Of a stretch of DNA of 64,000 nt, positions 44,161 to 52,762 are shown piece after piece. Origin of the DNA: Guptibacillus hwajinpoensis. Lineage in GTDB: Bacteria > Bacillota > Bacilli > Bacillales > Bacillaceae_O. The notes under the pieces were generated by a model that was not told the DNA's origin, made no database searches, and saw only the letters and a program-made list of their open reading frames with translations. A program made the translations under genes and the position numbers. Position 1 is the stretch's first letter; every line of letters starts with the position of its first letter. The DNA lies in assembly GCA_016841765.1 (NCBI GenBank), contig JAENYN010000002.1, forward strand, positions 1-64,000, in the 5' to 3' direction.

Positions 44161-45363
44161 ATGTCCGATGCGGTTATTGTAGATGCGGTAAGGACGCCAA
44201 TAGGACGATACGGCGGTGCATTGAAAGATGTCCGTCCTGATGATCTAGCTAAGATTGTCATTAAGGAGTTAGTAAAGAGAAACCATTTCCCAATTGAACA
44301 GATAGAGGATGTGTATTTGGGATGCGCCAATCAAAGCGGTGAGGATAACAGAAACGTCGCACGAATGGCAGGCCTTCTGGCCGGATTGCCGATCGAAACT
44401 GCAGGCGTTACCGTTAACCGTTTATGCGGATCCGGCCTTGAGGCTGTGAACCAGGCTGCCAGATCGGTCATGGCCGGCGACGGGGATGTTTTCATAGCAG
44501 GCGGAACGGAAAGTATGACAAGAGCACCCTACGTTCTCTCGAAAACAAGTAAGCCTTACGGACGGGATGCGCTGCTGCAAGACACCACAATTGGATGGCG
44601 TTTCGTCAATCCGGATCTGAATGAAATGTATCCTGTCATCTCACTGATCGAAACCGCCGACCAGGTTGCTGAAAAATATAACATAACAAGAGAGGAACAG
44701 GATCGGTTCGCTTTTGAAAGCCAGCAAAAAGCGATGCAGGCAATCCGGAAGGGAGCATTCAAGCAGGAAATCGTTCCTGTCGAGGTCAAGAACAAGAAAG
44801 AATCACATACAGTAAAAGCAGATGAGCATCCACGGCCTGAAACAACATTAAAAAAGTTACGTTCCTTAAAACCAATTTATGAAGGTGGGACAGTAACAGC
44901 AGGTAATGCGTCGGGCATTAACGACGGTGCTTCGGCATTGCTGATCATGAGTGAAGAAAAGGCACTGAATCTGGGCCTGAAGCCATTAGTGAAAATAAAA
45001 GCCCGGGCAGTGGCCGGCGTTGATCCCGGCTATATGGGAATCGGACCGGTACCAGCAACGGAAAAAGCCCTCCAAAGAGCAGGCATAACCATAGATGAAT
45101 TGGATTTAGTTGAAATAAACGAAGCGTTTGCTTCACAATCTCTTGCAAGCATTCAAGAACTCGGTATACCGGAGCACAAGGTGAACGTTAATGGCGGAGC
45201 AATCGCATTAGGGCACCCGCTTGGCTGCAGCGGCGCAAGGATCATCACAACACTTGTACACGAAATGATGAGAAGGGATTGCCGATACGGACTGGCAACG
45301 ATGTGTATTGGTGTGGGGCAGGGAATTGCGACGATTATTGAAAAATATGATGCAGAAACATAG
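44161..45363 (+). CDS. Acetyl-CoA acyltransferase (thiolase), PcaF-like
   Basis: A 400-residue degradative thiolase. The nucleophile Cys is in [12 protein letters not shown] (about 90), His in [16 protein letters not shown] and the second Cys in MCIGVGQG. The stretch [17 protein letters not shown] is characteristic of beta-ketoadipyl-CoA thiolases (PcaF/PaaJ), suggesting a dicarboxylic 3-oxoacyl-CoA such as 3-oxoadipyl-CoA as substrate. GTGAGGAG supports ATG 44161. Last gene of the island, with a terminator. Confidence 0.92.
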   Translation: MSDAVIVDAVRTPIGRYGGALKDVRPDDLAKIVIKELVKRNHFPIEQIEDVYLGCANQSGEDNRNVARMAGLLAGLPIETAGVTVNRLCGSGLEAVNQAARSVMAGDGDVFIAGGTESMTRAPYVLSKTSKPYGRDALLQDTTIGWRFVNPDLNEMYPVISLIETADQVAEKYNITREEQDRFAFESQQKAMQAIRKGAFKQEIVPVEVKNKKESHTVKADEHPRPETTLKKLRSLKPIYEGGTVTAGNASGINDGASALLIMSEEKALNLGLKPLVKIKARAVAGVDPGYMGIGPVPATEKALQRAGITIDELDLVEINEAFASQSLASIQELGIPEHKVNVNGGAIALGHPLGCSGARIITTLVHEMMRRDCRYGLATMCIGVGQGIATIIEKYDAET

Positions 45364-45394
45364 CCTTCTTCAAAAAAGCTATAAGCTGCTTTGC

Positions 45395-45438
45395 AAAAAA
45401 GAGCACAGTACAGAAATTGTATTGTGCTCTTTTTTTTC
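45395..45438 (+). terminator. Terminator of the catabolic island
   Basis: AAAAAAGAGCACAGTACA pairs with TGTATTGTGCTCTTTTTT, a long stem 30 bases after the thiolase stop. Confidence 0.9.
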
Positions 45439-45594
45439 TTTGATAAAGATGAATATCCTGGTGGTGCCAAGAATCCGTTTTAAAGCAGCACACTTTTTAC
45501 CAACAATTAAATGTAAGGACAGTTTTAAATAAGAACTCCTGATGGCTCAGAAAACAGCATAATATTTTGTGTGCCAGAACGAGGAGTTTCAATA

Positions 45595-46161
45595 TCATTC
45601 CAAATAAGAAAACCCATAGTTAATAAAGTTATTGATCATCAGCGCCATTTCTTCCGGGAGCTTGTCCATATCGTTTTCAATCCAGTCTTTTATGACATGA
45701 ATCGCCCCGCTTATCACAAACGTACTTAAGTACTTTGAATCTCCTTCCTTCACATGGCTGCCCGCCCTCCAGTTGTTCATCATGAATTGCCGGGTCAGCT
45801 TCATCATATGCTTTTCAAAGGTGGGGGAGGCGTTCCGGTTCAACAGCGTCCTGAAGACAATTTTGTTGTCAGTTATGTATTCGAGGATTTTCTGGGTCAG
45901 CTGGATCGATTCCTCTTCGATCATGTAGCTGTACCGATTCAGGTAGTTGGCCATGTCTTCTGTGATTTCCTCTTCAATCTTTTCAAGTAAATCGTACTGG
46001 TCCGAATAATGGGTGTAAAAGGTTGAGCGGTTGATATCGGCTTTTTCGCATACTTCTTTGACGGTGACCGCTGAAATCGGCTTATCGGCCAATAATGTGA
46101 TCAGGCTTTCCTTCAGCACTTTCCGTGTATATTTTTTGCGGCGGTCCAGCTTCTCACTCAT
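45595..46161 (-). CDS. TetR/AcrR family repressor
   Basis: A 188-residue regulator with an N-terminal helix-turn-helix (AVTVKEVCEKADINRSTFY then THYSDQYDLL) and a helical C-terminal ligand domain of the TetR_C_7/8 type found in Bacillus YdfR/YxbF-like proteins. GGAGGG precedes ATG 46161; the longer open frame to 46347 has no ribosome binding site and runs through the promoter region. It is divergent from the MMPL gene and likely represses it through the dyad at 46209-46273. Confidence 0.9.
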   Translation of the reverse strand: MSEKLDRRKKYTRKVLKESLITLLADKPISAVTVKEVCEKADINRSTFYTHYSDQYDLLEKIEEEITEDMANYLNRYSYMIEEESIQLTQKILEYITDNKIVFRTLLNRNASPTFEKHMMKLTRQFMMNNWRAGSHVKEGDSKYLSTFVISGAIHVIKDWIENDMDKLPEEMALMINNFINYGFSYLE

Positions 46162-46208
46162 CTGTAAACCCTCCAAATGTGACGATTTTGTGACAATCCG
46201 ACACAGCC

Positions 46209-46280
46209 GGACAATGTGTTGGATTACTGACGATATTAAAAAAACTGTTTGTTGAAAATCCAACACGGTGTCCATATAAT
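46209..46280 (+). promoter_or_regulatory. Sigma-A promoter of the MMPL gene with operator dyad
   Basis: TTGAAA (46252-46257), 17 bases, TATAAT (46275-46280): near-consensus promoter. GGACAATGTGTTGGATT (46209-46225) and AATCCAACACGGTGTCC (46257-46273) are inverted copies; the second fills the spacer, so a bound TetR-type repressor would block polymerase. Confidence 0.75.
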
Positions 46281-46324
46281 AATAGTTTGTATGGAGTGGA
46301 TATGCAAGAGAGGATGAAGCATTA

Positions 46325-48376
46325 TTGGATATAACAACACGGATCATTCAACATAAAAAACTCATTGTCATCTTATTTATGGTGACTGCTCTTGTCGGAG
46401 CGGTAGTGCAATTCACCGTTCCCGTCAATTACAATATGGTCGATTATTTGCCCGAAGACGCGCCGTCAATCAATGCGATGGAACTGATGGAACGCGAATT
46501 CGACGATCCAGTCCCGAATGCGCGCGTGATGGTGCATGATGTTTCGGTAACCGAAGCCCGGGCGTATAAAGAAAAACTGGAAGCGGTCGAAGGCGTCAGT
46601 GATGTCGTCTGGCTCGATGATGTCATTGACCTAAAAGTGCCGATCGGCATGGCAAATGACGATACGGTGGAATCGTATTATAAGGATAAAACCGCGCTCT
46701 ATTCGGTGACGATCGAGGATGGCGAGGAAGTTGCAGCCACCGATGAAATCTATGCATTAATCGGCAATGATGATGCGATATCAGGTGAAGCGGTGAATAC
46801 CGCCGTTTCCCAAAAAATGACCGGAAAAGAATCGATGAACGCCGCCATGCTGCTCGTTCCGATCATCATCCTTATTCTGGTGTTATCGACGAACTCCTGG
46901 ATGGAGCCGGTCTTCTTTTTGACAGCGATCGGGGTTTCCATCCTGATCAATCTGGGGACGAACGTATTCCTCGGCGAAGTGTCTTTTATCACCCAGTCGG
47001 TGGCACCGATTTTGCAGCTGGCGGTGTCACTCGACTATGCGATATTCCTGCTCCATAGTTTCTCAGATTTCCGCAGGCAGACGCAAGATCCGGTGGAAGC
47101 CATGCAGCTTGCAATGAAGCGGTCGTTTCCGGCAATCATTGCAAGTGCGTCGACAACATTCTTCGGGTTCACGGCTCTGACGTTCATGGAATTTGAAATC
47201 GGTGCCGATTTGGGCCTGAACCTGCTCAAAGGGATCATCTTGAGCTTCATCAGTGTGATGGTATTCCTGCCAGCCCTTACGCTCATGTTTTATCACTGGA
47301 TTGACAAAACAGCACACCGTAAATTTGTGCCGGACTTCAAGAATATCGGCAAGCGTGTCATCAAATTCAGGATTCCGAGCCTGATCCTGCTGTTCGTCCT
47401 CATCGTTCCGGCCTTCCTGGGACAGAGCCAGACGGAATTCCAGTACGGTGTCGGCACGCAGCCGGAAAATACAAGGGCAGGGAAAGACCAGGCCGCGATT
47501 CAGGAAGAGTTCGGCAAAAGCGTCCCGATGGTGCTGTTGGTGCCGAAAGGCGATGTCGCCAAAGAAGAAAAACTTGTCGAGGACCTTGAGAACCTGCCGT
47601 ACGTATCCAGTGTCATTTCCTATGTGAATATGGTGAGTCCGGCGATTCCTTCCGGCTTTCTCGATCAATCGCTGACTGAACAGTTTTATTCAGATGAGTA
47701 CGCCCGGATCACCCTTTACACGGAAACCGATACGGAAGGGGACACGGCTTTTTCATTAATTGAGCAGGTCCATGAAACAGCAAAGTCATACTATGACGAA
47801 ACGCACCTGCTCGGCGAGAGTGTGACGCTGTATGACATAAAAAACACCGTCCAAAAAGACAATACACTCGTCAACTGGCTGACGGTCATTACGATCGCAT
47901 TCGTCCTGATTGCCACATTCCGGTCGATCACAATACCGGTAGTGCTGCTGCTGACGATCCAAACGGCCGTCTGGATCAATCTGTCAGTGCCGTATTTCAT
48001 GGATTCGCAGCTCGTATATATCGGCTACCTGCTGATCAGCACAATCCAGCTGGCCGCAACCGTTGACTATGCCATTTTATTTACTGAAGCATATACGAAA
48101 TTCCGCCAGGACATGCCGGCGCTGAAAGCGATCAAGCAGACGATCGATGAAAAGATATTTGCGGTGTTCATTTCCGCATCGATCTTGTCATCTGTCGGGT
48201 TCATTTTGGCACTCACTTCATCGAACCCGATTGTGTCGTCCGTCGGTTTATTGCTGGGCCGGGGCGCGTTGCTGGCGTTTCTGATGGTTGTGTTCGTCCT
48301 GCCGGCCATGCTGGTCATACTCGACCGGGTCATTGAAAAAACGACCTTGAAAGCAAACTTTTATAAGGGGAAATGA
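46325..48376 (+). CDS. MMPL/RND-type exporter (YdfJ-like)
   Basis: A 683-residue MMPL family transporter with 12 predicted helices and two large extracellular loops (about 35-175 and 375-515). Typical segments are VSLDYAIFLLHSF in helix 4 and ATVDYAILFTEAY in helix 10, each with the proton-relay Asp and Tyr. It likely exports lipids or hydrophobic compounds. It starts with TTG at 46325 behind GAGAGG, a weak start. Its stop overlaps the next gene's start by four bases. Confidence 0.9.
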   Translation: MDITTRIIQHKKLIVILFMVTALVGAVVQFTVPVNYNMVDYLPEDAPSINAMELMEREFDDPVPNARVMVHDVSVTEARAYKEKLEAVEGVSDVVWLDDVIDLKVPIGMANDDTVESYYKDKTALYSVTIEDGEEVAATDEIYALIGNDDAISGEAVNTAVSQKMTGKESMNAAMLLVPIIILILVLSTNSWMEPVFFLTAIGVSILINLGTNVFLGEVSFITQSVAPILQLAVSLDYAIFLLHSFSDFRRQTQDPVEAMQLAMKRSFPAIIASASTTFFGFTALTFMEFEIGADLGLNLLKGIILSFISVMVFLPALTLMFYHWIDKTAHRKFVPDFKNIGKRVIKFRIPSLILLFVLIVPAFLGQSQTEFQYGVGTQPENTRAGKDQAAIQEEFGKSVPMVLLVPKGDVAKEEKLVEDLENLPYVSSVISYVNMVSPAIPSGFLDQSLTEQFYSDEYARITLYTETDTEGDTAFSLIEQVHETAKSYYDETHLLGESVTLYDIKNTVQKDNTLVNWLTVITIAFVLIATFRSITIPVVLLLTIQTAVWINLSVPYFMDSQLVYIGYLLISTIQLAATVDYAILFTEAYTKFRQDMPALKAIKQTIDEKIFAVFISASILSSVGFILALTSSNPIVSSVGLLLGRGALLAFLMVVFVLPAMLVILDRVIEKTTLKANFYKGK

Positions 48377-50199
48377 TGATGAGACCAAAACGCATAACTG
48401 TAATACTCCTGGCATTTCTTCTTGTCCTGCCGCCATTTCTCACATCTGCCGAGACAAATGACTCTACTTCTGAAAAACAGAAGGCTGAAGGCGAAGGGAC
48501 CTACTCGGCGAAACACGAAGTCGTCTATGCGACCCTGAATGCAGCTGGAAAGCAGAAAGAAATGTATGTCGTCAATAACTTCACGATCGCAGAGCCCGGA
48601 ACAATCACGGACTACGGGCCTTATACAGATATCAAAAACCTGACCGACTTGTCCGAAATCGAAAAACAGGGAAAAAAAGTCGAATTTACAGCTGACCAAG
48701 ACCAGTTTTATTATCAGGGTGATCTTGAAGGCAAGCCGCTGCCGTGGGACATCGACATTTCCTATCAGTTGGATGGAAAGACAATGCCTGCTGAGGAATT
48801 ACTGGGAAAAGACGGGCAGCTGAAGATCCAAATCGACACGGCCGCAAACCAAAAAGCGGATCCGGCTTTTTTCAATAACTATCTGCTGCAAATCACCCTG
48901 ACGCTGGACTCGGCAATTTATAAAAACGTGGAAGCGCCGGATGGCACGGTCGCCAATGCCGGGAAGAACAGGCAAGTGACCTTCACCGTCATGCCGGAAA
49001 AGGAAGAAAGCTTTACGGTTGAAGCGATTGTCTCCGATCTGGAAATGGAGGGCATCGAAATCGCGGCAGTTCCGTCGTCGATGTCGATTGACGCACCTGA
49101 CGCCGGTGCGATGAAAAAGGATATGAATTCGCTGGCGGACGCCACAGGTGAAATCAATAAAGGCGTCGGCGAACTCCAAAAGGGCATCGCCAAACTGCAT
49201 GACGGGGCGGCCAGCCTGGAGAAGGGGTCTCAGCAATATAAAAACGGCATCACGGACTTGGAAAACGGCTCGTCCGAACTGATGGAGGGCTCGTCTTCGA
49301 TAAAGACTGCGCTTGAACAAATGAGCCAGTCTGTCGGAGCCGGTTCCGGTGACATGAACCTCGACGAACTGAAAAAGCTTGAAGACGGCCTGCGCCAGAT
49401 CGCTGCCGGATTGGACGAAACGGAAAAAGGCCTTTCTAACCTGAATACGCAATACAGCCAGGCTTATCATGCACTGGATCAGGCGATGGCAGGAATTCCT
49501 GCTTATCAAATTTCTGAGGAACAAATCAAAGCTCTGTATCAAAGCGGCGCCGACCCTGAAGTCATTGACAAACTGACAAAAACCTATGAAGCAGCCCTTA
49601 CCGCAAAAGGGACATATGACCAGGTGAAAGAGGGATTCGCTGCCGTCGGCCCGGCACTGGATCAGACGACAGGCTCACTGAATGAAATGAGCGCCGGCCT
49701 TACCGAAATGGCCGATAACCTCGGCAGCAGCCTGGAAAACATGGATTTGGCCGAATCGATGAAACAACTGGAGAAAGGCCTGCAGGCGCTGTCCGCCAAT
49801 TATGGCGATTTCCATACCGGCCTGAAGGAATACACCGGCGGAGTCGCGCAATTGGCTGGATCCTACACGGATCTCCATAACGGCATCAGCGGCCTGAAAG
49901 ACGGAAGCGGCAAGCTCGAAAATGGAGCATCCGAGCTACATGACGGCACATCCAAGCTCGCCTCATCCACCAGCGACCTGCCGGAACAGATGCAGCAGGA
50001 AATCGATAAGATGATGAACGAGTACGATAAATCGGACTTCGAGCCGGTATCGTTTGTGTCACCAGAAAATAAAAAAGTGGAATCCGTCCAATTTGTCATT
50101 AAAACGGAAAGCATCAAGAAAGCTGAACAGGAAAAGAACGCTCCGAAAGAAGATGAGGAAAAAAGCTTCTGGGACCGTTTGCTGGATTTGTTCAGGTGA
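48373..50199 (+). CDS. Exported heptad-repeat protein partner of the MMPL exporter (YhgE-like)
   Basis: A 608-residue exported protein: signal peptide (about 1-26, ending TSA), a beta-rich N-terminal domain to about 245, then long helical regions with LxxGxxxLxxG heptads (GVGELQKGIAKLHDGAASLE; ISGLKDGSGKLENGASELHD). The C-terminus is amphipathic and Trp-containing (SFWDRLLDLFR) without a true membrane helix. Such proteins accompany MMPL exporters and may form an extracellular rod. It overlaps the MMPL gene by four bases and is cotranscribed. A terminator follows. Confidence 0.85.
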   Translation: MMMRPKRITVILLAFLLVLPPFLTSAETNDSTSEKQKAEGEGTYSAKHEVVYATLNAAGKQKEMYVVNNFTIAEPGTITDYGPYTDIKNLTDLSEIEKQGKKVEFTADQDQFYYQGDLEGKPLPWDIDISYQLDGKTMPAEELLGKDGQLKIQIDTAANQKADPAFFNNYLLQITLTLDSAIYKNVEAPDGTVANAGKNRQVTFTVMPEKEESFTVEAIVSDLEMEGIEIAAVPSSMSIDAPDAGAMKKDMNSLADATGEINKGVGELQKGIAKLHDGAASLEKGSQQYKNGITDLENGSSELMEGSSSIKTALEQMSQSVGAGSGDMNLDELKKLEDGLRQIAAGLDETEKGLSNLNTQYSQAYHALDQAMAGIPAYQISEEQIKALYQSGADPEVIDKLTKTYEAALTAKGTYDQVKEGFAAVGPALDQTTGSLNEMSAGLTEMADNLGSSLENMDLAESMKQLEKGLQALSANYGDFHTGLKEYTGGVAQLAGSYTDLHNGISGLKDGSGKLENGASELHDGTSKLASSTSDLPEQMQQEIDKMMNEYDKSDFEPVSFVSPENKKVESVQFVIKTESIKKAEQEKNAPKEDEEKSFWDRLLDLFR

Positions 50200-50204
50200 T
50201 GGCG

Positions 50205-50246
50205 GCAGCCTTCTCCCGTGTGTAGTGGGGGGAGGCTGTTTTTGTT
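50205..50246 (+). terminator. Terminator of the MMPL operon
   Basis: GCAGCCTTCTCCC pairs with GGGGGGAGGCTG over a loop of about ten bases, followed by TTTTTG. Confidence 0.75.
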
Positions 50247-50270
50247 TTGGTGTGGGTGTATGGCGTTGAA

Positions 50271-50314
50271 GGTGCCTGACCCCCGGCGCTTTAAAGCGCC
50301 GGGGGTCAGGCACC
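50271..50314. repeat. 44-bp palindrome, copy 4
   Basis: Arms GGTGCCTGACCCCCGGCGCT and AGCGCCGGGGGTCAGGCACC around TTAA, perfectly symmetric, just after the MMPL operon terminator. Confidence 0.95.
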
Positions 50315-50391
50315 AATTTAGCAAATTCAGGTTTTCTCCAAGGGAAATAATGTTAAAATTAATGTGATAGGTTAACGTTCAGGGGTGATTC

Positions 50392-50538
50392 ATGTTGAAA
50401 TTTGTAGATGACTTAGCGGGTGCTATATATGATATTGCTAAGTTTGTCATAAGGTCAATTGGTTATTTGCTGGCAGGGATGGTTATTGTGGCGATTCCAA
50501 TGTATCTGATTGTTTGGGTATTCGATTGGTTTCAATGA
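50392..50538 (+). CDS. Small membrane protein, 48 residues
   Basis: MLKFVDDLAGAIYDIAKF followed by one long hydrophobic segment and ending VWVFDWFQ. AGGGGTG at 50380-50386 precedes the ATG. It has a clean ribosome binding site and membrane-like composition, but no family is recognised. It is the first of three small membrane protein genes in a row. Confidence 0.6.
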   Translation: MLKFVDDLAGAIYDIAKFVIRSIGYLLAGMVIVAIPMYLIVWVFDWFQ

Positions 50539-50603
50539 TTTTTGGATTCATTGGGTTTTTTGACCGTTTGCTATGTAGAATTTACTTGTAAGGGGTGCAT
50601 CGG

Positions 50604-50801
50604 TTGGTCGCATTTGCAGAAGCGTTACAGGCTATTTCCATAATAATTTTAGTGATTAGTTCCTCTTTTTATTTTCGGCATTTGGATAAAACCAGGAAAC
50701 AAAGGAAACTGTCAACCTTTGAATTCGTCATGTACCTTATTATTCAACTTGCCTTTATTCTATTTACAATCAGCTTATTGATTTTCATATTTATTGTATG
50801 A
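50604..50801 (+). CDS. Small membrane protein, 65 residues
   Basis: Two membrane segments (about 4-24 and 43-64) joined by a basic loop FRHLDKTRKQRKLSTFEF. The start is taken as TTG 50604, nine bases after AAGGGG; a GTG at 50595 is an alternative but lies inside the ribosome binding site. No family recognised. Confidence 0.6.
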   Translation: MVAFAEALQAISIIILVISSSFYFRHLDKTRKQRKLSTFEFVMYLIIQLAFILFTISLLIFIFIV

Positions 50802-50904
50802 TGATTTTGTCTGGGATTACGCGATTTTCACGAGTCTAATGATGAAAACATAGAATAGTGAAGCGTCCGCTTGATCGTACATAGGCTATAAATGGAGGGG
50901 TTGG

Positions 50905-51312
50905 ATGGAGTATTTTGCACAATATTTAGGCTTCGGCATCCTATTGCTTCTGACCGTTGCAGTCATTAGCATCCCGAAAAGCATGGGAGGACGTTATAAG
51001 CTGATTTTCCTTTGCTATTATTTTGTTCTTAGCACGGTTTTCATTATCCAGAGATATCGTATTGATCAGAAATATGATGAAACTCCTGTCCCTGATCGCT
51101 ACTGGGATGCCAATACAGAATGGGTAACTACAATTTCCAATTTTTACTTTATTCCGCTCGTGGCTGTTCTTATCTTCTTATTTTATAAATGGTTTGGGAA
51201 GGCGGAAGGGAAGATGAAGAAAGGCTTGATTACGGCAGGTGTGTTGCCGGTTGGCTTTCTGGTGCTTATTTTCCTGTTTCTGTTTAATTTTACATATGGG
51301 TACAGGCCGTAA
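50905..51312 (+). CDS. Membrane protein of unknown function, 135 residues
   Basis: Four membrane segments (about 7-24, 32-48, 78-94 and 108-130), with an acidic-aromatic outer loop DETPVPDRYWDANTEW. GGAGGGG precedes ATG 50905. No domain is recognised. Confidence 0.7.
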   Translation: MEYFAQYLGFGILLLLTVAVISIPKSMGGRYKLIFLCYYFVLSTVFIIQRYRIDQKYDETPVPDRYWDANTEWVTTISNFYFIPLVAVLIFLFYKWFGKAEGKMKKGLITAGVLPVGFLVLIFLFLFNFTYGYRP

Positions 51313-51410
51313 CCTGCCAGGGGGATACTGATACTGTGCCTGCTATATTCATTGAAGTTTATCTGGTGCCTGCAACGGAAATCAGCACTAGCGTTTAACA
51401 GCGCCAAAAT

Positions 51411-51460
51411 AAAAAACCGAACAGGAGACCTATTTCCCATAGGCCTTCCTGTTCGGTTTC
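51411..51460 (-). terminator. Terminator of the selenoprotein operon
   Basis: AAACCGAACAGGA pairs with TCCTGTTCGGTTT around a 19-base loop; on the minus strand it runs into TTTTTTATTTT. Confidence 0.85.
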
Positions 51461-51466
51461 ATTCGA

Positions 51467-52126
51467 TTACTGGAGAATTTCCTGGATCTTGCCAAGGATC
51501 AACTGCTCAGGTGCAGCACCTTCCTGTTCAGCTTTCCCATCGTTAATGACGGTTTTCGGTACGCCCATGACGTTATGCTTTTGAGACAACTCCTGGAATT
51601 CCATTGCCTCAATCATTTCGCCGCGGATACGAGGGTTGACCATTGCCATGTGGTGAGCCACGCGAACTGCGCGGGGACAATGAGGTCAGGTGGGTGTTAC
51701 GAATACGGAAAGGGTAACATCCTGGTCGATCGCCTTAAGCGCCTCGATCGTTGCCGGCTCCAATCCGATTTTGTCATTGGCGATATCGATGATGTCTTCG
51801 ATTAATGTCGTGAACTCATAGCCTGATGGAATGCCGTAGAAACGCACGCCAGTATCAGTGCCATCCTCCTTCACGAATACAATCGCGGGATACTTGTCGA
51901 CACCAAGGCGGCTGACTTCATCCGCGTTGTCATCCTTATCCAGATACTGGATGTCGATCTGTTCGGACAGTGAAGTCAATTCTTCCAGAATCTCTTTTGT
52001 TTCGCCGCACATTTCACAGTTGTCTTTCGTGCTGAAAAAACGGATATGCGCAGTGCCGTTCATCTGGCTGAACATATCTCTGATCGTCTGCTTGTCTTCC
52101 TCAGCAATCTTTGCCACAGTACTCAT
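51467..52126 (-). CDS. Glutaredoxin-like protein disulfide oxidoreductase, selenoprotein (TGA = Sec)
   Basis: A 219-residue two-domain thioredoxin-fold protein (PDO type) if the in-frame TGA at 51686-51688 is read as selenocysteine. The N-terminal active site is DNCEMCGE (Cys 37, 40). The C-terminal site reads FVTPT-U-PHCPRAVRVAHH, where archaeal and bacterial PDO proteins have TPTCPYCP; U is residue 147. Downstream the frame stays open for 72 codons with full homology (KHNVMGVPKTVIND, GAAPEQLILGKIQEIL). A hairpin right after the TGA fits a bacterial SECIS. GGAG adjoins ATG 52126; GTG 52117 is equally possible. It follows the NifX-like gene by 43 bases. Automated calling would split it into two pieces. 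Confidence 0.85.
51658..51688 (-). promoter_or_regulatory. Candidate SECIS element
   Basis: Nine bases after the TGA, CCCCGCG and CGCGTGG form a stem (one C-T mismatch) with apical loop CAGTT. Counting the TGA as 1-3, the loop GU falls at 22-23; in E. coli fdhF the essential loop GU is at 23-24. Confidence 0.7.
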
Positions 52127-52169
52127 CTCCTTTTTAAAAGTATGTACCCTTTGAGTTTTCCCCGAAGGT

Positions 52170-52538
52170 TCAGCAATTAAACGGTTCATCCTGCAGCAGC
52201 CGCGCGACCGCTTCCCGTGCGGAGCCCTGAGCTCCGGTCATAACCTGCATGTCGGTCTCGTTCATCACCTTATACAAGCCTCTGCCTGCATGATGGACAA
52301 AAACGACATCCACATCTTGTTCCAGCAGAAAATCCTTGATCGTGTCCTGATGACTCTCGGGATGATGATGGCCGCCTTCATGATGACCATGTTCACCGTG
52401 CATCGCAGCAAACGGTGCATCAATCTCCTTCCAGCTGGCAACCTCTCCATTCTCCACATCAACAAGTGCCATTGTTGCGGTCCGTCCGAAATGGGAATTC
52501 ACCATTCCGTCAGGTGTTACAGCTACAGCGATTCTCAT
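52170..52538 (-). CDS. NifX/NifB-type dinitrogenase cofactor family protein, His-rich
   Basis: A 122-residue protein of the Nif-Mo-Fe-cofactor-binding family: opening MRIAVAVTPDGMVNSHFGRT and closing GAQGSAREAVARLL are typical. Between them is a His-rich stretch (HGEHGHHEGGHHHPESH, about 46-62) likely to bind metal. No nitrogenase genes are nearby; such stand-alone proteins are widespread and their cargo is unknown. GAGGTG precedes the ATG. It is upstream of, and probably cotranscribed with, the selenoprotein gene. Confidence 0.85.
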   Translation of the reverse strand: MRIAVAVTPDGMVNSHFGRTATMALVDVENGEVASWKEIDAPFAAMHGEHGHHEGGHHHPESHQDTIKDFLLEQDVDVVFVHHAGRGLYKVMNETDMQVMTGAQGSAREAVARLLQDEPFNC

Positions 52539-52639
52539 GCCAACACCTCTTTAGTGAGTAGGTTAATAACCCTAAGGGGTATATCACGTCTTTAATTGTA
52601 ACGCTAATTGGCAGATAGTTCAAATTAATTTTGCAGAAA

Positions 52640-52683
52640 GGTGCCTGACCCCTGCCGCGCTAAAGCGTCGGGGGTCAGGCACC
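52640..52683. repeat. 44-bp palindrome, copy 5 (imperfect)
   Basis: Arms GGTGCCTGACCCCTGCCGCG and AGCGTCGGGGGTCAGGCACC around CTAA. The outer 13 bases are conserved; the inner arms have diverged. It lies between the divergent NifX-like and tgl genes. Confidence 0.9.
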
Positions 52684-52762
52684 TTTTCAGCTACATTTAT
52701 AATCCCATTCCCGAATAGGATAAATAACAAGAACAAAATGCACGTCCGGAAAGGGGAATGAC

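Noticed and set aside
51686-51688. Pseudogene by nonsense mutation
   Set aside because: The TGA is exactly at a catalytic Cys codon, is followed by a SECIS-like hairpin, and the rest of the frame is intact; a random stop would rarely fit all three.
52170-52538. Nitrogen fixation locus
   Set aside because: A lone NifX-like gene without any nif structural or assembly gene; such proteins are common in non-fixing bacteria.
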